Part shown: piece after piece, positions 1-5,918 of the stretch
Numbering within the stretch: position 1 is the stretch's first letter
How the letters are laid out: each line of letters begins with the position of its first letter
DNA from: Korarchaeum sp964519515
GTDB lineage: Archaea; Korarchaeota; Korarchaeia; Korarchaeales; Korarchaeaceae
Reading direction: 5' to 3'
DNA length: 6,736 nucleotides
NCBI GenBank assembly: GCA_964519515.1
Contig: CAZFIJ010000005.1
Location: 1 to 6,736 of the forward strand
The notes under the pieces: generated by a model
What the model was told of the DNA's origin: nothing
Database searches by the model: none
The model's input: only the letters and a program-made list of their open reading frames with translations
Translations under genes and position numbers: made by a program

Positions 1-230
1 AACGCATCCCTGATTACGTAATTCCGCACGGGACCTCCCGCGGTCTCGAATACCTCTATCCGAGAGTCGGGAGGGGGAGGCCACAACCCCATCTCCCTAG
101 CGAGCCTCATGGGTATTAGGAGTTGGGGCTTCTCCGTCTAGAAGCCAGAGTTCACGAGAGCGGATGTCCCGACTTCCTTCCCATCCTTAGCTCTTATCCT
201 CAGTCTCACCCTTACGGCCAAGGCGAGCAC
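1..230 (-). pseudogene. Broken retropepsin-like aspartic protease-family gene, partial at window edge
   Basis: Reading the minus strand from GTG at 230 (or TTG at 221) gives a coherent frame interrupted only by TAG at 140-138. The first part reads VRVRLRIRAKDGKEVGTSAL then VNSGF; after the stop it continues TEKPQLLIPMRLAREMGLW, then PPPPDSRIEVFETAGGPVRN and YVIRDA to the edge. This is the shape of the single-domain retropepsin-like (clan AA) proteins of archaea: a beta strand, a hydrophobic residue before D-[ST]-G, then a hydrophobic-Pro segment and an AxxxGL helix. Two things are odd. The stop falls immediately after the active-site-like loop, and that loop reads N-S-G where an active protease has D-S/T-G. 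The Asn may be native to a non-catalytic subfamily. No frame change is needed, so one substitution (for example GAG to TAG) explains the break. Restart at ATG 110-108 would give only the second half. The 3' end lies outside the window. Family call is by pattern only. Confidence 0.55.
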
Positions 231-233
231 CCC

Positions 234-284
234 TGTGTATATGCCCTATCCTCCTCCTTCTCTTGTGTATATGCCCTATCCTCC
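234..284. repeat. 21-bp perfect direct repeat, 30-bp period
   Basis: The 21 bases at 234-254 (tgtgtatatgccctatcctc plus c) recur exactly at 264-284, separated by 9 bases. On the minus strand each copy begins GGAGGATAGGG and ends CATATACACA, so each carries a purine-rich ribosome-binding-like tract. The pair sits just upstream of the broken aspartic-protease-like gene, with the inner copy about four bases from its GTG. It looks like a small tandem duplication of a leader or promoter-proximal segment. Two copies with a 9-base gap are not a CRISPR array. Confidence 0.85.
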
Positions 285-311
285 CGACGCGCATCAATAG
301 ATAGGGAAAGA

Positions 312-323
312 GTTAAATAAATG
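312..323 (-). promoter_or_regulatory. AT-rich TATA-like element upstream of the protease-like relic
   Basis: On the minus strand this reads CATTTATTTAAC, an A+T island in otherwise G+C-balanced DNA. A start site about 25 bases downstream would fall near 290, leaving a leader of about 60 bases that contains both direct repeats. The same island read forward (GTTAAATAAATG) could also work for the plus strand, where only the dehydrogenase relic follows. Assigned by composition and spacing only. Confidence 0.35.
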
Positions 324-393
324 CTTTTATGAGTGACTCGAGCTTATAGGAAAATCGAACTCCGATATCTCCTCTCAGTGGGGGAATAGTCTC

Positions 394-966
394 TCAGGGA
401 TCGTTAACACATGGCTACCCTCATGGATAGCTGGGATCGAGAGTCCCTAGCTATGATCGATAGGAGGCGTGGGGATCAATGCAGTACGAATAGCGAGGAC
501 GATGGGAGCGAGCAAGATAGTAGGGATAGATATAAGTCTTCTAAACTCGAAATAGCGAGAAAATATCGAGCGGATCTAGTGATAAATCCACTGGAGGCGG
601 ATCCTATCGGAGTAGTGAGAGAGGAGATGGGAGGCGTAGATATCTCATTTGAGTTCGTAGGAAGCATAAATACCATTATGCAGGCACTTAAAATTACGAA
701 GAGAGGAGGTAGGGTTGTTCTAGTTGGGCTCACAAAGAGTTCCCTATCTTTACCGCTACCCGATTTACTGTTCAATGAGAGAGCGATTATCACATCTATC
801 GATCATACTAGGGGAGATCTGAAGGAGTTACTCGAACTGATGGAGAGAGGAATTGAACTTTCGGGACTCGATCAGCGGGGCAGTTGATATCGCCCAGGTA
901 CCCAAGCTAGTTGAGGAGATACTCTCTGGGAGATATAGCGGGCTCAGGACAGTGATAAAGTTTTAA
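394..966 (+). pseudogene. Frameshifted remnant of a zinc-type (medium-chain) alcohol dehydrogenase
   Basis: No single frame covers this gene, but successive frames give a continuous medium-chain dehydrogenase nucleotide-binding domain. SGIVNT (394-411) is followed by ATLMDSWDRESLAMI (414-458). A frame change near 459-463 leads to GGGVGINAVRIARTMGAS then KIVGIDIS (463-537), the Rossmann glycine motif and second strand. A change back near 535-540 gives SKLEIARKYRADLVINPLEA and on through EFVGSINTIMQALK and KRGGRVVLVGLTK to about 863. A third change at 862-867 yields DSISGAVDIAQVPKLVEEIL and ends in LRTVIKF with TAA at 964-966. The order and spacing match the family. The N-terminal zinc/GroES-like domain of about 150 residues is missing or unreadable; bases 325-393 may hold a last trace (FYE, stop, LELIGK). 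The longest open stretch, 411-887, looks like a gene but starts in scrambled sequence and ends at a stop created by the frame change. The relic's stop lies three bases from that of the converging membrane-FAD gene. Substrate cannot be inferred. Confidence 0.85.
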
Positions 967-969
967 CTT

Positions 970-3060
970 TCAAGCTGCTCGTGACTTCGGCCAGCCGCAT
1001 ATATCGTTAGCGCATATCACACCGGAGATGACTGCAGCTTCCACTCCCCCTCCCGGGAAGGTAGATGCCCCCACTAAGTAGAGGCCCTTTATCGGCGTCT
1101 TGAAGTAAGGCCTCCTCACCCCTATGGATTGATCGAAAGCGTAGATAGCGCCCTCTGGCATCGAAGTGTACCTCTCGAATGTCTTAGGCGTCGCTTCATC
1201 TTGCACTACTATTCTATCGCTTATTCCAGGGATCACAGCATCTACTTGGCTTATCAGAGCTCTAGCTATCTCTTTCTTCACCCTCAAGTAATCATCAGTC
1301 CCCCTCTCGGGGAAGTCCCTGTAGTTAGCTGGAGCCAGTATGGTGACGCTAGCCTTCCCAGGGGGAGCTAAGCTACTATCAGCGTTAGAGTTTATCACGA
1401 TATCTAAGCCCTTATCTAAGTCCTTTATCAACGTCGGGTAGTTAGATAGATCCATATCGACGCCTAAGAAGACCATGAAGCAAGATGGGGACATCTTGAG
1501 CCCCTTTATGTAGTCGACGAACTCCCTCTCTAAGTGCTCCTCCCCGACTAACTCTAAGAGAGTGGTCTTAGCGTTCACGTTCGAGACTATCACGGGGGCT
1601 CTGATCAACTTATCGCTTACTAAAACCCCGATAGCTCTACCGTCCCTCACCACTATCTTATCCACTCTCCTGTTGATCGAGACCTCGCCCCCATGCTCCC
1701 TTATGTATTTAGCTAGGGCCTCAGCGAAAGCGCCAGCCCCTCCCTTGGGGAAGAAGCCACCGTGAATGTAATAGGAGACGCAAGCTGTGAGAGCGCTACT
1801 AGCTGGAGCTCTATCTGGAGATGTCCCCACGTAGCCTATTAACGCACATAAGAGTTCTTTGAGCCCCTCATCCCTGAAGAACTCATCTAACTTCTCCTTG
1901 AAGCTCTTCCCCATCCAATCGTAGAAGTGAGGGTGCTCCTTGGGGTAATCAAGGAGTTTCCTCTCCCCTAGGACTTTCACTATCAACTCAGCTGGGAGGG
2001 GGACTCCGTATACATCAGCTTCCTTGTAGCATTCCTCATAAGCTCTCTCAGCTTCATCGAAGAACCTCTCTATGTTCGCTCTCTCATCGGGGAACATCTC
2101 AGATAACGCAGCAGTGAACTCCTCTAAGCTATCGGCCCTTATGGTCTTCCCCCTGAATATGAACATCCTAGAGTTCCTCACGAATAAGTCCTCTCTTTTG
2201 AGTCCCAATTCCTTGAGTAGGTATGTTATAGGCCCTCTCTCCCATAAGCCGCTCACGTCCTCAACTCCCGAATTGAACGTGAAGCCCCTCCTCTTGAAGG
2301 AAGAGCAGTAACCACCCACTTGATAGTGTTGCTCCAATACCAGTACTCTGTAGCCCCTCTTAGATAGTAGAGCTCCGCAAGTGAGGCCCCCTATACCTGA
2401 GCCCACTATAATGACGTCGTAATCCCCCTCTCTATCTCTCACTCTCCAATCGTACTTCTTGAACTCAGCTGTAGCTCTCCAAGCGGGCAGTTTCACGGGG
2501 AGAGCGAGAGAGAGGGATATGCCCAAAGCTATCAAGGCATTGGAGAGTATCAAAGTGAGGGGGAAGCTCAAGAATGAGAATATCAAAGCGTTCACCGCGA
2601 AGATAACAGCCCAAGAAGCTGTTATGATGTTATTGATCATGATGAAGGACTCATCCTTCCAGTAGATCTCGGGGTAATCCCTCATGGAGACTTGCAATGT
2701 GTAAGGCCTCCTCAACGCTATAGATAACGCGGCCATTAGGAAGAGAGTCAAGTAACCCAAGAAACCGCTCTCATCTATGAAGACCCTGAGGCCTAATGAG
2801 AAAGTAGCGAGAGACGCTATGAAGAAGTAGAGGAAGGATACTGCATCCATTATGTTGAAGCTACGCTTAACTACTTGAGGTATCAAGAGGATGGAAGATA
2901 CCGCTAGAGGGATTACGATCCCTAAAGGGCTCCCGATCCCGCAGAGTATCCAGTAGAGGATCCATGGGATGAAGGAAACTAAGATGTAGAGCATGCCTTT
3001 CATAAGCCCTCTGAGGGCTCCGCGAATATAAAAGTTAATTGACATCTTCGGCCTCATCAC
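970..3060 (-). CDS. Membrane-anchored CrtI/CRTISO-like FAD-dependent oxidoreductase (fusion protein)
   Basis: Up to 696 residues in two parts. Residues about 22-188 form six predicted membrane helices (roughly 22-40, 44-62, 72-92, 98-116, 143-166, 168-188) with the connecting loop RRPYTLQVSMRDYPEIYWKD at 117-136. From residue 213 comes a full-length phytoene desaturase/carotenoid isomerase/retinol saturase-type flavoprotein. It has the N-terminal dinucleotide motif VIIVGSGIGGLTCGALL (216-232), acidic E243 closing the second strand, QVGGYCSSF (247-255), a mid-protein YYIHGGFFPKGGAGAFAEAL (430-449), and the C-terminal FAD motif GLYLVGASTFPGGGVEAAV (659-677). Family enzymes desaturate, saturate or isomerise polyene or isoprenoid chains at membranes; the substrate here is unknown. 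The longest frame starts with GTG at 3060, with ATG at 3057 and 3045 also in frame. I give this full extent, but a good TATA box lies inside it at 3025-3032, about 25 bases before ATG 3003-3001 (codon 20, just before the first helix), which also has GAGGG upstream. A 677-residue leaderless product is therefore quite possible. No NadB-like features are seen. Flavoprotein identity is firm; the N-terminal domain is not named with confidence. Confidence 0.9.
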   Translation of the reverse strand: MMRPKMSINFYIRGALRGLMKGMLYILVSFIPWILYWILCGIGSPLGIVIPLAVSSILLIPQVVKRSFNIMDAVSFLYFFIASLATFSLGLRVFIDESGFLGYLTLFLMAALSIALRRPYTLQVSMRDYPEIYWKDESFIMINNIITASWAVIFAVNALIFSFLSFPLTLILSNALIALGISLSLALPVKLPAWRATAEFKKYDWRVRDREGDYDVIIVGSGIGGLTCGALLSKRGYRVLVLEQHYQVGGYCSSFKRRGFTFNSGVEDVSGLWERGPITYLLKELGLKREDLFVRNSRMFIFRGKTIRADSLEEFTAALSEMFPDERANIERFFDEAERAYEECYKEADVYGVPLPAELIVKVLGERKLLDYPKEHPHFYDWMGKSFKEKLDEFFRDEGLKELLCALIGYVGTSPDRAPASSALTACVSYYIHGGFFPKGGAGAFAEALAKYIREHGGEVSINRRVDKIVVRDGRAIGVLVSDKLIRAPVIVSNVNAKTTLLELVGEEHLEREFVDYIKGLKMSPSCFMVFLGVDMDLSNYPTLIKDLDKGLDIVINSNADSSLAPPGKASVTILAPANYRDFPERGTDDYLRVKKEIARALISQVDAVIPGISDRIVVQDEATPKTFERYTSMPEGAIYAFDQSIGVRRPYFKTPIKGLYLVGASTFPGGGVEAAVISGVICANDICGWPKSRAA
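3025..3032 (-). promoter_or_regulatory. TATA box inside the longest frame of the membrane-FAD gene
   Basis: On the minus strand the sequence reads AACTTTTATATTC, with TTTATATT at 3032-3025. Its centre is about 25 bases upstream of ATG 3003-3001, the spacing expected between an archaeal TATA box and the transcript start. No comparable A+T element is visible upstream of GTG 3060. If used, it would give a leaderless mRNA and a protein starting MKGMLYILVSF. Confidence 0.5.
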
Positions 3061-3303
3061 GACGCTCTTTCCGGAGACTTCCGACTAAGAAGTACCTTCG
3101 AGCTATCCTGAGACGCGGCCCTCAACGGGTCTCGAGGCCGTTGAATAGAATCGGTCAATCTGGCTTCGAGATCTCGAGTAGTTCTCATGCAGTAACAGCC
3201 CTTATGTAGAGCGATCAGGGGTCCCTAATAGCCTGGGGTCTATACAACCTCATCACTAAACCTCGAAGACCGTGAGTTTAGGCCAGCATTATTCGGAGAT
3301 ACC
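3061..3303. other. Non-coding interval between nadC and the membrane-FAD gene
   Basis: No convincing reading frame or tRNA is seen on either strand. It holds several short self-complementary pieces: TCAACGG/CCGTTGA arms at 3122-3128 and 3138-3144, an overlapping competing pair CGGCC/GGCCG at 3116-3120 and 3136-3140, a 12-bp perfect palindrome at 3166-3177 (tcgagatctcga), and CTAAAC/GTTTAG arms at 3256-3261 and 3276-3281. The last pair lies 23-48 bases past the nadC stop and could mark the 3' end of the nad transcript, but it lacks the T-rich tract typical of archaeal terminators. The 3122-3144 and 3116-3140 pairings cannot form at once. Confidence 0.4.
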
Positions 3304-4161
3304 TCATCTATCGATGATCTCTACGACCTCTAAGCTCATATCCACGGCCTTACTGGACATAGTTATGAAACTGCAACTGATCACATCTACGCCTAGTTTC
3401 GCGTACTCCAGGGCGTTCTCGTAGTTTATGCCACCGGAGACCTCTACTATGACTCTATCCCTGAGCCCCCTTCTCCTGAGCTCCTCCACAGCTCTAGCTA
3501 CTTCTTCAGGCCTCATGTTGTCCAACATAACGATATCGGCCCCGCTCTCAGCAGCTTCAACAGCTCCCTCGACACTAGAGACCTCTACCTCGACTTTGTG
3601 CGCGAAACTAGCTCTCTCCTTAGCTAGCCTCACGGCCCTCCCGATGCTACCTATGATCCTCAAGTGGTTGTCCTTGATCAAGACAGCATCGCTCAAGGAG
3701 AGCCTGTGCGTATCGCCACCGCCAGCTGCTACAGCTCTCTTCTCGAAGTACCTCAAGCCGGGCATCGTCTTCCTAGTTGCAGCTACTCTCACTCTACTGT
3801 TCACATTCCTCACTGAATCGATTAGCCTCCTAGTAGCTGTAGCTACGCCGCTACAGTGCATGAGTATATTCAGAATGACCCTCTCTACGCTCAGAACGAC
3901 CCTAGCTGGACCTGAGATCTCGAGCAGAGTTGAGCCTCTCTCAACTGAATCTCCATCCTTAGCTAATTGCTCGACATGGAGTCCGAGCTTCCTGAGGAAG
4001 GAAGCTATATCATCCACGCAAGCTACTACACAGTCCTCCTTAACGATCACTTTAGCTCTAATCTCAGTATCCCTCGGTATAATAGCTGTAGTCGTATCCC
4101 AGAAAGGTATGTCCTCTTCTAGGAAGTTGAGGAACTTCCTGAACGCTATTTCCTCGACCAA
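3304..4161 (-). CDS. nadC: Quinolinate (nicotinate-nucleotide) phosphoribosyltransferase
   Basis: Cytosolic enzyme that converts quinolinate and phosphoribosyl pyrophosphate to nicotinate mononucleotide, CO2 and pyrophosphate, the second committed step of de novo NAD synthesis. At 285 residues it has the normal family length. Family motifs appear in order: FLEEDIPFWDTTT (13-25), VERVILNILMHCSGVAT (92-108), ATRKTMPGLR (128-137) then GGGDTHR (147-153) and LIKDNH (161-166), forming the basic substrate pocket, EVEVSS (191-196), MLDN (212-215) and VSGGI (241-245). Near the end, where many relatives have a Gly-Ala-Leu-Thr-His-Ser type segment, this protein reads CSFITMSS. The start is TTG at 4161, inside the last codons of nadA, giving a 16-base overlap. 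GAGGT lies three bases upstream and the N terminus then has the expected length before the EED motif; the next in-frame ATG is far inside the fold. The overlap implies translational coupling to nadA. Confidence 0.95.
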   Translation of the reverse strand: MVEEIAFRKFLNFLEEDIPFWDTTTAIIPRDTEIRAKVIVKEDCVVACVDDIASFLRKLGLHVEQLAKDGDSVERGSTLLEISGPARVVLSVERVILNILMHCSGVATATRRLIDSVRNVNSRVRVAATRKTMPGLRYFEKRAVAAGGGDTHRLSLSDAVLIKDNHLRIIGSIGRAVRLAKERASFAHKVEVEVSSVEGAVEAAESGADIVMLDNMRPEEVARAVEELRRRGLRDRVIVEVSGGINYENALEYAKLGVDVISCSFITMSSKAVDMSLEVVEIIDR

Positions 4162-5093
4162 GGTACCTCAACTCCCATCAGCTTGAAAGTATTCTCGAGA
4201 GCCTTCCTCACTTTCGCAGCTACCTCTCTATCCACTTCAACTCTATAAACTCTATACTTCAGGCTCTCGTGAACTTTCTCTAATGTTATCTTCTTCATGT
4301 CCTCACATATAGCTTCAGTGGAAGCTGGTATCAGTGAAGCGCCCCCTCTCTCCTTGAGCATCCTGTAAATTATTCCTATCTCAGTGCCTATCATGAACTC
4401 GCGATTCTGAGAGTTCTTAACATATCTCAATATCTGGCTAGTGCTACCGATGAAATCCGCTAACTCCCTCACTTCCCTAGGGCATTCAGGATGCGCTAAG
4501 AAAGCATAACCTCTGTAAACTGACTTAAGAAGCCTTATAGTCGTAGGATTGAACTTGACGTGGACCGGGCAGTGACCATGCTCGGGCACGGGTATGACTT
4601 CCTTCCCCGTCCTCTCAGCGACATAATCAGCTAAGTGCTTATCGGGGCCGAAGATGACAGTATCCTCCTTCAGAGCCTTAACTACATCTAAAGCGTTCGC
4701 GCTAGTTACTACGTAATCCGCCTCAGCTTTAACAGAAGCTGGACTGTTGACGTAGATCACGACAGGAGCTCCTTTATGCTCCCTACGGGCTCTGAGGATA
4801 TCATCGACAGATATCATAGAGGCCATGGGGCACTTAGCAAATGGATCTGGATGCAGGACTGAGCTCTCACTCATGATAGCTGCTTGCTCCGCCATGAAGT
4901 CGACACCGCAGAACACTATGAGCTTAGCTTTCAATTCAGCAGCTCTCAGTGAGAGCTCCAAGCTATCACCGACGAAATCAGCTACATCTTGGACCTCCGG
5001 GCTCTGATAATTATGCGCGAGGATCACTGCCCCTAGCTCCCTCTTCAGCCTCTCTACATCTCGCATCAGATCGCTCGCGTTTTTCGACGGCAT
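4146..5093 (-). CDS. nadA: Quinolinate synthase (4Fe-4S)
   Basis: Condenses iminoaspartate with dihydroxyacetone phosphate to make quinolinate, using a 4Fe-4S cluster. The 315 residues match the compact archaeal form. The three pseudo-repeats of the family are visible, each supplying a cluster cysteine: C88 in FAKCPMAS, C175 in EHGHCPVH and C263 in TEAICEDM. Further family segments are ILAHNYQSPEVQDVADFVGD (24-43), FCGVDFMAE (61-69), YVNSPASVKAEAD (114-126), FGPDKHLA (148-155) and HPECP (201-205). The two extra cysteines C62 and C204 lie in these other segments. ATG 5093-5091 is preceded almost directly by a run of six G. A TATA box about 30 bases upstream suggests a nearly leaderless mRNA, so the G run may not act as a ribosome-binding site. 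The next ATG (5066) would remove nine residues before the fold. It is first in an operon with nadC. No aspartate oxidase or aspartate dehydrogenase gene is in the window to supply iminoaspartate. Confidence 0.97.
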   Translation of the reverse strand: MPSKNASDLMRDVERLKRELGAVILAHNYQSPEVQDVADFVGDSLELSLRAAELKAKLIVFCGVDFMAEQAAIMSESSVLHPDPFAKCPMASMISVDDILRARREHKGAPVVIYVNSPASVKAEADYVVTSANALDVVKALKEDTVIFGPDKHLADYVAERTGKEVIPVPEHGHCPVHVKFNPTTIRLLKSVYRGYAFLAHPECPREVRELADFIGSTSQILRYVKNSQNREFMIGTEIGIIYRMLKERGGASLIPASTEAICEDMKKITLEKVHESLKYRVYRVEVDREVAAKVRKALENTFKLMGVEVPWSRK

Positions 5094-5119
5094 ACCCCCC
5101 GGAAGTTATTGAACGGATC

Positions 5120-5127
5120 TATTTATC
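5120..5127 (-). promoter_or_regulatory. TATA box of the nadA-nadC operon
   Basis: On the minus strand the region reads CATAGATAAATAGATC, with GATAAATA at 5127-5120. Its centre is about 30 bases upstream of the nadA ATG, so transcription should begin within a few bases of the start codon. Confidence 0.6.
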
Positions 5128-5304
5128 TATGCCCTTCAGCGGGGTCGGGGATTGGCACCGATCATTCAATAAATTTATTCATCAAGGACTCAGGAATAAG
5201 TTTTTAACTGAAATTACCGTCCGTGGGACGCTCTTGAAGGATCGCTGCGGATTTCGATTCCCCTCGAGGGGAGACTAATAGGATTTTCCCCCTACGGCAC
5301 TCTA
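5128..5304. other. Non-coding spacer between nadA and the ATPase relic
   Basis: No gene is seen. An A+T-rich part includes the perfect 12-bp palindrome aataaatttatt (5168-5179) and a TTTTTAAC tract (5201-5208), either of which could have been the plus-strand promoter of the ATPase relic. Bases 5259-5272 form a 14-bp perfect palindrome, tcccctcgagggga, of unknown role. Confidence 0.5.
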
Positions 5305-5912
5305 ATGGACTCGAGGAGGTACATGCTGACTAAGAGGGTGAGGGATCTGGAGTTGAGGACAGAGATATAGAGGTGAAGGAGGACAAAACTTCATAATCAG
5401 TAATAGGGCCTAGGAGGGATGGAAAGACTTACTTCCCTTATAATCTGATCGAGAGGAGGGGCTCAGAGATGAGGACCTCATCTCCCTGGGTTTCGAGGAG
5501 CCAGTAGGGAGCTCGATCAGGCTATCATCCCACACCATGAGGCAAACGGGGGCCTCTTACATATTCTCGGAGGGGTTCAGGGCCTCAGGGGCCGGGGGAG
5601 GCACGTTCACTCCCTCTAAGAGGGGAAGAGATATTATCCTCATCGCTAGCTCTTCATCCAGGCTACTGGGTAGGAGGGTAGGACTCAGCTCAAGAGGGCT
5701 TTGCCCCTCTCTGCATTCCCGTTCTCGATACCTGGAGTATTGAAAGTTGGATATGGCTCAAGAGACTATCTTCATTAACTCCTCTATGAATAACCTGAAC
5801 TTCCATCCTCATATATTGTATGGGCATTATCGAGAGATACGAGATCTCGGCTGAGTCTATGAACACTCTCTACTCTCATCCTGGTGTAAATCTTCTTATC
5901 AGAGACTCCTAG
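5305..5912 (+). pseudogene. Decayed archaeal AAA ATPase (AAA_14/DUF4143 type)
   Basis: The family is recognisable only by changing frame several times. ATG 5305 begins MDSRRYMLTKRVRDLELRTE. A shift near 5365 gives IEVKEDKTS, TAA at 5394, then SVIGPRRDGKTYFPYNLIER (5397-5456), an intact Walker A motif (GPRRDGKT). A shift near 5461 gives LRDEDLISLGFEEPVG, the FEDxR-like segment. Another at about 5509 gives ELDQAIIPHHEANGG then LLHILGGVQGLRGRGRHVHS (5554-5613), where the Walker B should read hydrophobic-LDE but has LGG. A further shift gives RDIILIASSSSRLLGRR (5627-5677), normally TGSSSRLL, followed by GLSSRG. Then AFPFSIPGVLKVG (5713-5751) matches the PFSFxEFL element. Last comes IIERYEI (5826-5846), like the D-IVERY segment, ending at TAG 5910. 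Motif order is right. The length, about 600 bases against 1.2-1.3 kb usual for the family, means internal deletion and loss of most of the C-terminal half. The open stretch from ATG 5537 is a fragment of this relic. These ATPases are abundant and mobile-like in archaea; their role is unclear. Confidence 0.8.
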
Positions 5913-5918
5913 GGAGAT

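Noticed and set aside
138..140. In-frame TAG read as pyrrolysine
   Set aside because: No pyrrolysine machinery or methylamine context is visible, and the neighbourhood is rich in decayed genes, so a nonsense mutation is simpler.
234..284. CRISPR array
   Set aside because: Only two copies and a 9-base gap; no spacer-length intervals or cas genes.
123..320. 65-codon plus-strand frame with an internal peptide repeat
   Set aside because: The peptide repeat only reflects the 21-bp DNA repeat; the frame lies antisense to the protease-like relic and its leader.
411..887. 158-codon frame as an intact short gene
   Set aside because: Its first 40 codons are scrambled sequence whose correct frame holds the Rossmann motif, and its stop comes from a frame change; it is part of the dehydrogenase relic.
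970..3060. FAD protein as aspartate oxidase (NadB) for the neighbouring NAD operon
   Set aside because: Its motifs, including the C-terminal GASTFPGGG segment, are those of the CrtI/CRTISO family, not of the succinate dehydrogenase/NadB family.
3215..3256. C/D box small RNA on the minus strand (GTGATGA at 3256-3250, CTGA at 3218-3215)
   Set aside because: No internal D'/C' boxes and no flanking terminal stem; box matches of this length arise by chance.
3428..4186. 252-codon open frame on the plus strand
   Set aside because: Entirely antisense to nadC and the nadA end; its Ser/Thr/Leu-rich product is what that gene's codon use yields on the other strand.
5537..5743. 68-codon frame as a small protein gene
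   Set aside because: It is one frame of the ATPase relic; the sensor segment IILIASSSSRLLG lies in its middle, while flanking motifs lie in other frames.
5736..5746. ATTGAAAG, the typical 3' end of archaeal CRISPR repeats, near 5739-5746
   Set aside because: Single copy, and it falls within the PFSIPGVLKV segment of the ATPase relic.
5741..5750. Ten-base match tgaaagttgg with the right window edge (6727-6736)
   Set aside because: Short, and the first copy is explained as coding sequence of the ATPase relic; likely coincidence.
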